Part shown: one piece after another, positions 34,480-43,001 of the stretch | How the letters are laid out: each line of letters opens with the position of its first letter | Position numbering within the stretch: position 1 is the stretch's first letter | NCBI RefSeq assembly: GCF_009831455.1 | Contig: NZ_WOWO01000003.1 | Location: forward strand, 496,001 to 560,000 | Reading direction: 5' to 3' | Length of the DNA: 64,000 bases | Source of the DNA: Salinirussus salinus | Lineage (GTDB): Archaea > Halobacteriota > Halobacteria > Halobacteriales > Haloarculaceae | The notes under the pieces: generated by a model | What the model was told of the DNA's origin: nothing | The model's database searches: none | Seen by the model: only the letters and a program-made list of their open reading frames with translations | Translations under genes and position numbers: made by a program

Positions 34480-35352
34480 ATGCAACGACGCGCCGCGGCG
34501 GTCTACTTCGTGCTCTTCGTCCTCATCGGGGCGGGTGCGCTCGGGTTCGTCCAGGTCGGGATGACCCAGCCCACTGTCCAGTTCCCGGACGCCCCGGAGT
34601 ACGCATCGGATGATACGATCACCGTCGACGGGCGGACACACACGGTCGCGAACGTCACGACCGTGACGACCGGAGGGGAGGGCGGACACGGTGGCGGCGG
34701 CGGCGAGGAAGTCATCCGCGGGAACCTCACGTGGGTCAACGACTCCGCGCGCATGACCGCGACGCTCGAGAGCGGGTCGACGACGACCTACGAGGGGACG
34801 GAGTACAACGTCAGTCTCGACAACGAGACCGGGGAGATCACGCTGACGGCACTCCAGAACGTCTCGGCCATCCTCGCGGCCGACCCGGCCGTCGAGGACG
34901 AGCCGTTCGACCAGAACGGTACGCAGTACGTCCGGTACGTCGAGGACGGCACGCTCCAGCCGCTCTCGGAGTACCTGCCCGAGCCCGAGCGGCTGACCTT
35001 CGCGGTCGGCGACGACTACCGGTACCCCGCAGACTCCGGTAACGTCACCGCGACCGTGACGGCGGTCACCGCCGACACGGCGACGCTGTCCTGGACCACC
35101 AGCGTGACCAACCGGATCCCCCTCCAGGAGGGCGCGAACGTGACGCTCAACGGCCAGCAACACTTCGTCCACTTCCCCAGCGAGGAGAGCGTCCAGCTCC
35201 TCCCCAACGACGAGTACTACGGCAACTACCAGTCACAGCTCACGGAGATCGACTACTTCGAGGAGCGGCGCAACGGCGTGTGGGGGGTCGTGATCCTCGC
35301 GTTCCTGGCGGGACTGTTCCTGCTCGCGACGGCGTTCATGCCGGTCAAATAG
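34480..35352 (+). CDS. Exported membrane-anchored protein with two terminal helices
   Basis: A 290-aa protein with one N-terminal hydrophobic helix (AAAVYFVLFVLIGAGALGFV) and one C-terminal helix (VVILAFLAGLFLLATAFMPV). Between them lies a beta-rich, acidic ectodomain with several N-x-T/S sequons. The ectodomain contains a Gly/His run (GGEGGHGGGGGEE). The topology suggests an extracellular domain held by helices at both ends. TTTTTTATCC about 27 nt upstream is a strong TATA box. The family is not recognised. Confidence 0.75.
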   Translation: MQRRAAAVYFVLFVLIGAGALGFVQVGMTQPTVQFPDAPEYASDDTITVDGRTHTVANVTTVTTGGEGGHGGGGGEEVIRGNLTWVNDSARMTATLESGSTTTYEGTEYNVSLDNETGEITLTALQNVSAILAADPAVEDEPFDQNGTQYVRYVEDGTLQPLSEYLPEPERLTFAVGDDYRYPADSGNVTATVTAVTADTATLSWTTSVTNRIPLQEGANVTLNGQQHFVHFPSEESVQLLPNDEYYGNYQSQLTEIDYFEERRNGVWGVVILAFLAGLFLLATAFMPVK

Positions 35353-35556
35353 TCAGGACGCGCCCGCACCGTAGCTCAGCCACGCCAGCCCCACCCCGAC
35401 CCCGACGCCGAGTACGACCCCGACGAGCTGCAGGACGGTGACGACTGCACTTCCGGTCGACCACGGCGACCCGAGCAGCGTCCCCAGCGAGCCCAGCACC
35501 AGGACGACCCCGACGGCGACCCCGAGCGGCTCCAGCCTGTCCTCGACGGTTACCAT
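35353..35556 (-). CDS. Two-helix small membrane protein (67 aa)
   Basis: Two hydrophobic helices (LGVAVGVVLVLGSLGTLLGS and TVLQLVGVVLGVGVGVGLAW) make up almost the whole protein, with short polar ends. It is convergent with the preceding gene, their stops adjacent. The function is unknown. Confidence 0.65.
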   Translation of the reverse strand: MVTVEDRLEPLGVAVGVVLVLGSLGTLLGSPWSTGSAVVTVLQLVGVVLGVGVGVGLAWLSYGAGAS

Positions 35557-35660
35557 GCACGGGCGCTCGTGGGGCGCGAACCTAAGTGGTGCGGTTCGCG
35601 ACCTCGCCCCTCACGCCGCCGGCTGCGGCTTGCGTTCGCCACGTCCGCTTCTCGCAAAAG

Positions 35661-35682
35661 CGGGCCGGGAGGGGTTTGAACC
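35661..35682 (-). repeat. Duplicated tRNA 3' end (possible att remnant)
   Basis: This 22-bp stretch repeats the last T-arm and acceptor bases of the tRNA-Lys at 35789 in the same orientation with one mismatch, then diverges. An inverted partial T-arm-like match (12 bp, GGATTTGAACCC) lies at 35729-35740. Such partial tRNA copies are typical scars of integrase-mediated insertion into a tRNA gene. The 35557-35788 spacer holds nothing else I can support. Confidence 0.45.
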
Positions 35683-35788
35683 GAGTGGAGACGGACCGCT
35701 CGCCCCGCTCACGGTTGCGACTCCCCGGGTTCAAATCCTTCCGGGCCGGTTCGGTCACCGCTTCGCTGTCGCTCAGCGGTTCCCTGCA

Positions 35789-35899
35789 CGGGCCGGGAGG
35801 GATTTGAACCCCCGACCATCTGGTCTCTTCCGTGACTTCCCGTACGACCGGGCTGTCACGATAAAAGCCAGACGCTCTCCCTCACTGAGCTACCGGCCC
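35789..35899 (-). tRNA. tRNA-Lys(UUU) with a 37-nt intron
   Basis: The minus strand folds as a complete tRNA. The acceptor is GGGCCGG/CCGGCCC with discriminator G, the D arm is GCTC/GAGC, the anticodon stem is TCTGG/CCAGA and the T arm is GGGGG-TTCAAAT-CCCTC. The mature anticodon loop is CTTTTAA, anticodon UUU. Bases 35825-35861 interrupt the loop after position 37, the canonical archaeal intron site. The intron carries its own hairpin (CGTGAC/GTCACG), and its AAGA can pair with the anticodon to form a bulge-helix-bulge. The mature length is 74 nt; CCA is not encoded. Confidence 0.93.
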
Positions 35900-35939
35900 T
35901 CGGATCAATGGGAGGTCCCCCGGAGGTAAATCCTTACGA

Positions 35940-36614
35940 TCAGCCGTCTTCGAGCCAGCCCTCGAGCGCGTCATCGACGAGCTCGCCCGGCCTGCTGTCG
36001 TCAAGCGAGGCCTGCCGGCGGAGCTTGCAGTAGACCTCCGGGGAGAGCCGGAGGTCGAACGCCCCGAGCGTGACCCCTTCGTCGGCCAGCGCCGCCTCGA
36101 TGTCGGTCCCGTCGCCGACGGTGCTCGCTACCGAGCGGACCTGCCGGACGGTCATGTCGTGGTCCAGCACGGCCCACGCGAGGTGGAGCCGGTCGGGGCC
36201 AGAGAGGCGGGCGATGTGTTTCGCGGCCGTCGGCGCGATCTCCCCGCGGGCGACGTGACGGCGGATCGCCTGGGGGAGGTCGTGGACCCGCGACCACTTC
36301 CGGATGAATGAGACGGTGACGCCCTCACCGGCGCGGGCGGCCGCGTCCTTGTAGGAGCCCTCGCCGCGCACCAGCGCGGCACACGCCGCCGCCCCCCGGA
36401 GCATCAGGACGTTGTCGTCGGCCCCGGCCTCGTTGTCGGCGAACGCGCGGACCGTCTCCGCCGCGAGCGCGAGACTCTCGGGGTCCTCGGGGTCGAACTC
36501 GACGGCCCGCTCGGCGTGCTCGCCGGTCAGCGACGGGTCGCCGCGGATCACCGGCGCGCCGACCGGCGACTCGCGGTCCGTCGGGATCGCCTCGTCGGGG
36601 CCCTCGCCACTCAT
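35940..36614 (-). CDS. ParB-HTH-like DNA-binding protein (DUF7119-like)
   Basis: A 224-aa acidic protein whose middle contains a helix-turn-helix resembling the KorB/ParB DNA-binding region. The motifs are YKDAAARAGEGVTVSFIRKW, DLPQAIRRHVARGEIAPTAA and KHIARLSGPDRL. The ParB N-terminal nuclease/CTPase motif is not visible. The C-terminus SPEVYCKLRRQASLDD may mediate oligomerisation. I recall such proteins as DUF7119 in haloarchaea, without certainty. The stop codon lies 41 bp from the 5' end of the tRNA-Lys gene. Confidence 0.75.
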   Translation of the reverse strand: MSGEGPDEAIPTDRESPVGAPVIRGDPSLTGEHAERAVEFDPEDPESLALAAETVRAFADNEAGADDNVLMLRGAAACAALVRGEGSYKDAAARAGEGVTVSFIRKWSRVHDLPQAIRRHVARGEIAPTAAKHIARLSGPDRLHLAWAVLDHDMTVRQVRSVASTVGDGTDIEAALADEGVTLGAFDLRLSPEVYCKLRRQASLDDSRPGELVDDALEGWLEDG

Positions 36615-36657
36615 CGAGTTACCGTAGCGTGCTCAGCGTCAAAAGTGTCCCGTAGGT

Positions 36658-36804
36658 TCAGTCCTCGTCGGTCTCGGACTCCCGGCGCTCCGAGAGGTGC
36701 TCCCAGACCTCGGCACAGCCACACCCGTCGTCGATGTCCTCTAGGTGGTCGCCGTCCCGCGCCTCGTCCTCGGTGTCAGATGTCGTTGTCATTGCTTCAG
36801 TCAT
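36658..36804 (-). CDS. 48-aa acidic small protein with Cys-Gly-Cys motif
   Basis: A short frame encodes MTEAMTTTSDTEDEARD, then EDIDDGCGCAEVWEHLSERR and an acidic end. The Cys-Gly-Cys pair and the acidic bias argue for a real small metal- or partner-binding protein. GGAGGT lies about 13 nt before the first ATG, and CCTTATGAA about 55 nt upstream could be a TATA box. A second in-frame ATG four codons on is an alternative start. Confidence 0.65.
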   Translation of the reverse strand: MTEAMTTTSDTEDEARDGDHLEDIDDGCGCAEVWEHLSERRESETDED

Positions 36805-36932
36805 GCCACCGACAGACCTCCGGGGTCAGTCGTGTCCCTCCCTAAGAGCCTCCACTTCATAAGGCTCGCCGCACCTGTAAACGCTACCAGGGCTCGGGTA
36901 TGCCGGCAACGAGCACCGGTATCGTTGACGCC

Positions 36933-36955
36933 CGGCCGCCGGCGCCCGGCGGCCG
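36933..36955 (-). terminator. Perfect 10-bp GC hairpin downstream of the ZIP gene
   Basis: CGGCCGCCGG and CCGGCGGCCG pair perfectly around a 3-nt loop in the spacer after the ZIP gene stop. No T-tract follows. It could mark a transcript end or stabilise the 3' end. The rest of the spacer 36805-37076 shows nothing else I can support. Confidence 0.35.
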
Positions 36956-37076
36956 AGTGCCGCCGAAACTGGCAGATCCTGGGGACGAGACAGATCTTCC
37001 AGTGACGACGGCCGTCCACACACAGACCAGCACCGCGCCCGGAGGGGGCAAAACCATCCGCTTTCGGCGGGTAACC

Positions 37077-37937
37077 TCAGGCCGCGAGCGCGACGTCGAG
37101 ATACAGCATGACGACGATGCCGACCATCGTCCCGAGGGTCGCGACCCGCTCGTTGCCACGGAGGTGGGTTTCGGGGACGATCTCGTCGCTGATGACGAAG
37201 AGCATCGCGCCGGCGGCAAACCCCATGGCGTAGGGGAGAAGCGGGGCGGCAAGCGTCACCGCGACGGCGCCGAAGACCGCGAGCGGGATCTCGACGACGC
37301 CGGCCCGGACGCCAGCGACGGCGGCGTAGAGCCGCCGGTCCAGGCCGGCGTTGACGGCGGCGATCGACACCGCGAGCCCCTCGGGGATGTTCTGGATCCC
37401 GATCGCGAGCATCAGTGCCAGCGCCTCACCGACCCGCCCGGAGCCAAAGCCCACCCCGACAGCCAGCCCCTCCGGCATGTTGTGGAGGGTGATCGCGAGG
37501 ACGAACAGGACCACGGAGGCAAGCCGGGCGTCGTCGACCGGCAGCGAGTCGCCGGGCTCGGCGGCGTCGGCGCGGCGCTCGCCGGTCAGCAGGTAGTGGG
37601 CGTGGGGGACCAGCATGTCCGCCCGGTCCAGAAAGAGCGTGCCGAGCAACACGCCCGCGAGGACGGGGACGGGCTGGAGGAACCCGGTCGCCTCGATGCC
37701 GGGGACGACCACCTCCGTCAGCTCGATCCCGGGGACGATGAGGCTCGTGAAGCTGGCGGCGAGCATGACGCCGGCGGCGAACCCCAGCGCCCCGTCGAGC
37801 GCGCGCTGGCTCGGGTCCCGCACCACGAAGATCAGCGCGGCACCGAAGACGTTCAGCAGGGCGATGAAGATCCCCCCCACCAGCCCGTGGACCAGCGGGT
37901 TCGTCCCGAAGACGTCCACGAACGTGTCGACGACCAT
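37077..37937 (-). CDS. ZIP-family divalent metal transporter
   Basis: A membrane transporter of 286 aa for zinc or other divalent metals, with about eight helices. The metal-binding helices are LAITLHNMPEGLAVGVGFG and IGIQNIPEGLAVSIAA, as in ZupT. A His-containing loop (VPHAHYLLTGERR) lies between helices 3 and 4. I start at ATG (MVVDTFVDVFG) rather than at a GTG 36 bp upstream, because the TATA box ACTTATACG lies within that extension, about 27-30 nt before the ATG. Confidence 0.9.
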   Translation of the reverse strand: MVVDTFVDVFGTNPLVHGLVGGIFIALLNVFGAALIFVVRDPSQRALDGALGFAAGVMLAASFTSLIVPGIELTEVVVPGIEATGFLQPVPVLAGVLLGTLFLDRADMLVPHAHYLLTGERRADAAEPGDSLPVDDARLASVVLFVLAITLHNMPEGLAVGVGFGSGRVGEALALMLAIGIQNIPEGLAVSIAAVNAGLDRRLYAAVAGVRAGVVEIPLAVFGAVAVTLAAPLLPYAMGFAAGAMLFVISDEIVPETHLRGNERVATLGTMVGIVVMLYLDVALAA

Positions 37938-38064
37938 CCCCTGCGCGTACTCCACGTTCGCGTATAAGTTCACACCCTGGCGGCGTATCAGGACGCCGAC
38001 TGCCGGGGAGGCGCCGCCCGTGATCCTCGGCCGGGGCCTGGACGCCGACCCCGGCCCGGGATGG

Positions 38065-38622
38065 CTACCGTTCGGGGAGGATGTCCCCGAGCGAGGCCCC
38101 GACGGCCATCACGACAGCCGTCACGAGCGTCTGGCTCCCGGCGACCACCGGCGTCGTCCAGTCGACCCGCCCCCAGACGGTCATCAACAGGAGCGCCGCC
38201 CCGCACGAGACCACGAGGATCCCGACCAGGCGGAACGGGACGACCCCGGCGAGCAGGTCCTCCTCGACCTCGGCGAACCCGGCAGCGTACAGGATCCCGA
38301 GGACGAAGCCCAGCCCCAGTATTGCGGTTAGCCCGATGTAGGCCGGACGCGCGGCGATGTAGGCCCCGATCTCGAGGGTCCCCTCCTCGACGATCATCGG
38401 GATGCCGAAGATGAAACTCCCCACCAGCGCCTCCCCGGCGTCCCGGCGCCCGAAGGCGCTGCGCAGGCGCCCGAACGGGCGTGCCCGGGCCCGCCGGAGC
38501 GTGCGCATCGCCTCGCGGACCTGCTCGCGCTCGGCCGGCGAGTCGACCAGTTCCTCCAGCTCCTCCAGTTCGTCCATCGCGTCCTCGAGGTCCGGGTCCT
38601 CGGGGGCGTCGGAACTGCCCAC
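38065..38622 (-). CDS. DUF2391-type membrane protein
   Basis: A 185-aa protein with a charged coiled N-terminus (EDAMDELEELEELVDSPAE) and about four to five hydrophobic helices. These include GSFIFGIPMIVEEGTLEIG and RLVGILVVSCGAALLLMTVW. The FGIPMIVEEGTLEIG segment is the DUF2391 hallmark as I recall it. Its GTG directly follows the corA stop with no gap, so it is probably expressed with the Mg transporter. The function is unknown. Confidence 0.75.
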   Translation of the reverse strand: MGSSDAPEDPDLEDAMDELEELEELVDSPAEREQVREAMRTLRRARARPFGRLRSAFGRRDAGEALVGSFIFGIPMIVEEGTLEIGAYIAARPAYIGLTAILGLGFVLGILYAAGFAEVEEDLLAGVVPFRLVGILVVSCGAALLLMTVWGRVDWTTPVVAGSQTLVTAVVMAVGASLGDILPER

Positions 38623-39606
38623 TCAGATCCACCCCCGCTTGCGAAACGAGTACAGCAGCACCACTCCGACGAGCGTCATCCCGACCATCACGGCCGGGTA
38701 GCCGTAGGTCCACCCCAGTTCGGGCATGGCGAAGGGGGTGCCGGCGAAGTTCATCCCGTAGACGCCCGCGATGAACGTCAGGGGAATGAAGACCGTGGCG
38801 ACGACCGTCAGCGCCTTTGTGACCTCGTTGGTCGACTGCGAGAGCGTGTTGAGGTAGATGTCGCGGGCGCCGGCTGTCAGGTCCCGGTAGGTCTCGGTCA
38901 GGTCGACCACCTGGACGAGGTGGTCGTAGACGTCGCGGTAGTACTTCTCGGTCTCGGCGTTGACCTGCTCCGGACGCCCGCGCGCGAAGGCACTGACCGC
39001 CTCCCGGGTCGGCCAGGCGATCTTGCGGAAGGCGAGCAGGTCACGCCGGACGGCGTTGAGCCCCTCGAGGGTGGCGATGTCGGTCGACTCGAGGACCTCG
39101 TCCTCGATGACCTCGATCTGGGTCTCCACCTGGTCGAGGATGGCGAAGTACTCGTCGACGAGCAGGTCGACGACGCGGTAGGCGGCGAAGTCCGGACCCC
39201 GGCTCAGCAGGCGCTCGTCGCCCGACAGCGCCCGCTCCCAGACGGTCCCGACGGCGGGGACGGGGTTCAGCGAGAGGGTCACAAGCCAGTCGTCGCCGAC
39301 GTAGAGCCCGACCGGCTGGTCGTCGATCTCCTCCTCGAAGGTCTGCTCGCCCCGCCGGAGGTCGGCGTCTTTCACCAGCAGGAAGGCGTAGTCGGCGAAC
39401 TCCTCGCTTTTCGGGCGGACGTGCCCGCGGACGTCCTCGACGGTCAGCGCGTGCAGCCCGAACGCCTCGGCGACGGCGTCGATGTCGGCCCCGCTCGCGC
39501 GGACCCAGGTGGTCCCGGCCGCCTCCTTCGCGGCCCGGAGCTGCGCCGGGGTTTCGGCGGGCCGGGTGCTGACGGTTCCGTCGCTGTAGACGAGCGCGTC
39601 GGTCAC
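38623..39606 (-). CDS. corA: CorA-family magnesium/cobalt channel
   Basis: A pentameric Mg2+ channel subunit of 327 aa. A long soluble N-terminal domain and stalk helix (VQVVDLTETYRDLTAGARD) lead to two C-terminal helices. The universal YGMNF selectivity motif ends the first of these, and the basic FRKRGWI tail follows the second. The GTG start overlaps a 51-aa membrane-protein gene by 4 bp, giving a three-gene unit with DUF2391 downstream. Confidence 0.94.
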   Translation of the reverse strand: MTDALVYSDGTVSTRPAETPAQLRAAKEAAGTTWVRASGADIDAVAEAFGLHALTVEDVRGHVRPKSEEFADYAFLLVKDADLRRGEQTFEEEIDDQPVGLYVGDDWLVTLSLNPVPAVGTVWERALSGDERLLSRGPDFAAYRVVDLLVDEYFAILDQVETQIEVIEDEVLESTDIATLEGLNAVRRDLLAFRKIAWPTREAVSAFARGRPEQVNAETEKYYRDVYDHLVQVVDLTETYRDLTAGARDIYLNTLSQSTNEVTKALTVVATVFIPLTFIAGVYGMNFAGTPFAMPELGWTYGYPAVMVGMTLVGVVLLYSFRKRGWI

Positions 39607-39758
39607 CGGCGGTCACCTCCGACGGCGACGAGCGTGAGCCCGAGCATGACCGCCGCGACCGCGAACGCCCGGCCGGGGTACTCGACCGCGACCCCGGCGA
39701 CGTACCCGGCCACGCCGAGCGCTGTGACACCGCCGCCGAGCAGACGGATCCCCTGCAT
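39603..39758 (-). CDS. 51-aa two-helix membrane protein upstream of corA
   Basis: Two hydrophobic stretches (LLGGGVTALGVAGYVAGVAV and AFAVAAVMLGLTLVAVG) form a small hairpin-like membrane protein. The start MQGIRLL lies 27 nt after TTACTGTG, a TATA-like element, and the stop overlaps the corA start. It may regulate or stabilise the channel, but that is a guess from context. Confidence 0.7.
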   Translation of the reverse strand: MQGIRLLGGGVTALGVAGYVAGVAVEYPGRAFAVAAVMLGLTLVAVGGDRR

Positions 39759-39931
39759 GTCCGGCCCGTCGGGGCCCGACACAGTAACCCTTCGGGCGCC
39801 GCTACGGCACCGCCTCCGTGAGCGTATCCCCTGCGAGCCTGGGCTCCGGGGAGCCGGCGTCGTGGGGCGGACGGGCCGTTCCGGGGCGCCCCATCGCATC
39901 ACTTACCACTGCCGGGTATCCTCGGCAGAGT

Positions 39932-40387
39932 ATGAGACGTCTTGAGCGAGACGAGATCGACGAACTGCTCGTGCGGAAGGGGGTCGGCGTCCTCGCCATG
40001 GTCGACGACGGGCAGCCGTACGCGGTCCCGGTGTCGTTCGGCTACGACTCCGACCGGATGGTGTTCCCGATGCAGTGGGGTGGCGGGTACGGGAGCCGGA
40101 AAAGCCGGGCTATCGACGCCAATCCCAACGTGTGTCTCACCGTCTACGAGCAGGACACTGACGACGAGGCAGTCTGGCGGAGTGTCGTCATCACGGGTGA
40201 GATAGCGGAGATCGGGGAGAACGAGCAGGAGCAGGCGTACGCGAGCCTGGCCGCGAACGCGGAGTTCCCCGCCGACTTCGGTATCTGGGGGATCCCGTTC
40301 GAAGAGGTCGAGTTCCGGTTGTTCGGCCTGAGCACGAACCACTGCACGGGGCGGGAGTTCGCGGCGAAGTACGGGGGACGGGACTAG
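39932..40387 (+). CDS. Pyridoxamine 5'-phosphate oxidase-family FMN-binding protein
   Basis: A split-barrel flavin-binding protein of 151 aa. VGVLAMVDDGQPYAVPVSFG and the phosphate-binding segment SRKSRAIDANPNVCLTV are typical of the PPOX/NimA-like branch. VVITGEIAEIGEN follows. A CTTACC element about 28 nt upstream supports the ATG of MRRLERDEID. The enzymatic role is unknown; relatives reduce nitroimidazoles or bind F420 or heme. Confidence 0.87.
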   Translation: MRRLERDEIDELLVRKGVGVLAMVDDGQPYAVPVSFGYDSDRMVFPMQWGGGYGSRKSRAIDANPNVCLTVYEQDTDDEAVWRSVVITGEIAEIGENEQEQAYASLAANAEFPADFGIWGIPFEEVEFRLFGLSTNHCTGREFAAKYGGRD

Positions 40388-40453
40388 CGGACCGGTCCCG
40401 GACCTGCCAGCGGCGACCGAACCCTAAAGCCGGCGTCGGTCGAACGGCGGGGT

Positions 40454-42154
40454 ATGAGCTGGGAGCCGATGCCGGACTACGACAGCTACGAGCGGGCCCG
40501 CGCGGACTTTTCCTGGAACCTGCCCGACCGCTACAACCCGGCCCGGTACTGCCTGCGGGGTCACGACGACCCGGGACCGGCCGACCGGGTCGCGCTGGTC
40601 GACGCCGCCACCGGCGAGGAGCACTCCTTCCGTGATATCGGGGCGGCGGCCGGCCGGCTGGCGACGGCACTCGCCGACCGCGGCATCGAGCCCGGCGACC
40701 GCGTCGGCGTCGTCGCGCCACAGCGCCCGGAGACCCCCATCACCCACATGGCCTGCTGGCTGCTCGGCGCGGTCACCATCCCCCTGACGACGCTGTTCGG
40801 CCGGGACGCGCTCGCCTACCGGCTCGACGACGCCGGCGCGCGCGCGGTCGTCTTCGCGCCCTCCGTCCGCGACGACCTGGCGGCCGCGAGCAGCGAGTCT
40901 CCGGCGCTGGAGGTCGCTATCGCCCTCGACGACCGGCCCTACTACGTCGGCGAGCCCGACGTGTCCGCGGAGGGCGGGGCCGACATCGACTGCGAGGTCG
41001 TCGACTACGACCCCTTCGTCGCGGACCGCGACCCCGACGTCGAGCCCTACGACGCGACACCGGCGACGGATTCGGCGGTCATGTACACCTCCGGGTCGAC
41101 GGGGCCGCCGAAGGGCGTCCGGCACGGGCACGCGCTGTGGGCCGGCCGGGGAGCCGCCGCGTTCAACTTCTTCGAGGGCGGGCTCGGCGCCGACACCGTC
41201 GCCTGGACCCCCGCGGACTGGGCGTGGGGGTCGGCGCTCGGCGGACTCCTCATGGGGACGTGGCACTACGGCGGGACTGTGGTCGCCGCGCCGATGGAGG
41301 GGTTCGACGCCGGCGCTGCCTTCGAGATCCTCGAGGCGTACGACGTCACCGAGGCGCTGGTCCCCCCCACCGCGCTCCGGATGATGATGAGCGCCGAGGC
41401 CCCGGAGGACCTCGCCCTGGAGACGGTCGCCTCCGCGGGCGAGCCGGTCACCCCCGAGATCCTCGAGTGGGCCGACGAGACGCTCGAAGGCGTGTCGGTC
41501 AACGAGTACTACGGCCAGACCGAGCTCAATCTGGTGGTCGCGAACGCTTCCCGGTGGTTCGAGACGAAGCCGGGGAGCATGGGCAAACCCCTCCCCGGAT
41601 ACGACGTGCGGATCGTCGACCCCGACCTCCCGGAGGACGCCGAGGACCCCGACGAGCTCCCCCGGGGAGAGGTCGGGGAGATCGCCGTCCGACCCGACGA
41701 CGACCGCGTGTTCTTCAGGGAGTTCTGGAACCGCCCGGAGGCCACGGCGGCGAAGCAGCGCGGCGGGTGGTATCTCACGGGCGACCTCGCCCGTCAGGAC
41801 GAGGACGGCTATCTCTGGTTCGAATCCCGCAAGGACGACGTGATCATCACCAGCGGCTACCGCGTCGGCCCGCTGGAGGTCGAGGAGTCGCTGCTCGGCC
41901 ACCCCGCGGTCGAACAGGCCGGCGTGGTCGGCGTCCCCGACGACACCCGCGGCGAGGTGATCAAAGCGTTCATCGAGCTGGTCGGGGACGCGACGGGCGA
42001 TGACGACCTGCGCGAGGAGCTCCGCGAGCGAGCCCGGGACCGCCTCGCGGAGTACGAGTACCCCCGCGAGATCGAGTTCGTCGACGCGCTCCCCAAGACC
42101 TCGACGGGGAAGATCCGCCGGGTCGACCTCCGTGAGCGGGAGCGAGAGAACTGA
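40454..42154 (+). CDS. Acyl-CoA synthetase (MACS/acetyl-CoA synthetase-like)
   Basis: A 566-aa AMP-forming ligase. MYTSGSTGPPKGV, NEYYGQTELN, YLTGDLARQDEDGYL and the C-terminal TSTGKIRRVDL with the catalytic lysine are complete. The opening YERARADFSWNLPDRYNPA is typical of medium-chain or propionyl/acetyl-like synthetases. CCTAAAGCC about 28 nt upstream is TATA-like. The stop overlaps the next ATG by one base (TGATG), coupling it to an unexpected partner, a formyl-THF cyclo-ligase-like gene. Confidence 0.94.
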   Translation: MSWEPMPDYDSYERARADFSWNLPDRYNPARYCLRGHDDPGPADRVALVDAATGEEHSFRDIGAAAGRLATALADRGIEPGDRVGVVAPQRPETPITHMACWLLGAVTIPLTTLFGRDALAYRLDDAGARAVVFAPSVRDDLAAASSESPALEVAIALDDRPYYVGEPDVSAEGGADIDCEVVDYDPFVADRDPDVEPYDATPATDSAVMYTSGSTGPPKGVRHGHALWAGRGAAAFNFFEGGLGADTVAWTPADWAWGSALGGLLMGTWHYGGTVVAAPMEGFDAGAAFEILEAYDVTEALVPPTALRMMMSAEAPEDLALETVASAGEPVTPEILEWADETLEGVSVNEYYGQTELNLVVANASRWFETKPGSMGKPLPGYDVRIVDPDLPEDAEDPDELPRGEVGEIAVRPDDDRVFFREFWNRPEATAAKQRGGWYLTGDLARQDEDGYLWFESRKDDVIITSGYRVGPLEVEESLLGHPAVEQAGVVGVPDDTRGEVIKAFIELVGDATGDDDLREELRERARDRLAEYEYPREIEFVDALPKTSTGKIRRVDLREREREN

Positions 42155-42867
42155 TGCCCGCGAAAGAGAACCTCAGAGAGCGCGTCTGGGGCGAACTCGA
42201 GGAGAGTGGAGAGGCCCGTTTCCCATTTCCGCCGCGGGGGAGAATTCCCAATTTTGCGGGTGCAGAGCAGGCTGCGGAGCGTCTCGCCGGGACCGACGTC
42301 TGGAACAATGCAGACGTAATCAAGTCGAACCCGGATTCGCCTCAGCGCCCGGTTCGTCGGCGGGCACTGGAGGCTGGCAAGGTCGTCTATATGGCTGTCC
42401 CCCGGTTACGGGACGAGGAGTGTTTCTTGCGGCTGGACCCCGACGAGATAGATGACATCGACCACGCGACAACGATTGGTGGTTCGTCGGAACTGGGGGA
42501 GCAGGTGGGCCCCGAGGAGATGGAGCCTATCGAGTTGATCGTCTCCGGGAGCGTCGCGATGACCGAGGACGGTGAACGAGTCGGGAAAGGCGAGGGGTAC
42601 AGCGACCTGGAGTTCGCGATCCTCCGCGAGTTCGGACTGGTCGACGACAACACGACGACCGTCACGACCGTTCACGAAATTCAGGTCGTCGACGAAGCGG
42701 TCCCGACGACGCCGCAAGACGTTCCGATAGACTGGCTCTTCACCCCGGAACGGTCAGTTCGGACGGAGGCTGCCGACGACAAACCGGTCGGGATCGAGTG
42801 GGGCCTCCTCGACGAACAGCGGCGCGATGAGATCCCGATTCTACGACGCATCGAACGGCACCGTTGA
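42154..42867 (+). CDS. 5-formyltetrahydrofolate cyclo-ligase-like protein
   Basis: A 237-aa protein of the MTHFS family, which uses ATP to convert 5-formyl-THF to 5,10-methenyl-THF. The most telling segment is GKGEGYSDLEFAIL, with VVYMAVPRLRDEECF and the C-terminal VDWLF-like region. It is longer than bacterial enzymes (about 190 aa), as in other archaeal members, whose real substrate is not established. Codon use is visibly less GC-rich than in the ligase gene to which it is coupled. Confidence 0.85.
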   Translation: MPAKENLRERVWGELEESGEARFPFPPRGRIPNFAGAEQAAERLAGTDVWNNADVIKSNPDSPQRPVRRRALEAGKVVYMAVPRLRDEECFLRLDPDEIDDIDHATTIGGSSELGEQVGPEEMEPIELIVSGSVAMTEDGERVGKGEGYSDLEFAILREFGLVDDNTTTVTTVHEIQVVDEAVPTTPQDVPIDWLFTPERSVRTEAADDKPVGIEWGLLDEQRRDEIPILRRIERHR

Positions 42868-43001
42868 AACCCCGCGAATAGTGTTCGGTGCTGGGCTTGC
42901 CGTCTGGTCTCACCTTCTCCAGCACTGTGTTTGTTGTTCGGGAGCTGCGTATGCAACTCGCGGTCCAGTTCCGAGAGTTCCCGAGGGCCGGTGTGAGTTC
43001 C

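Noticed and set aside
37938-37973. Upstream GTG start extending the ZIP transporter by 12 residues
   Set aside because: The best TATA box lies inside this extension and points to transcription starting at the downstream ATG.
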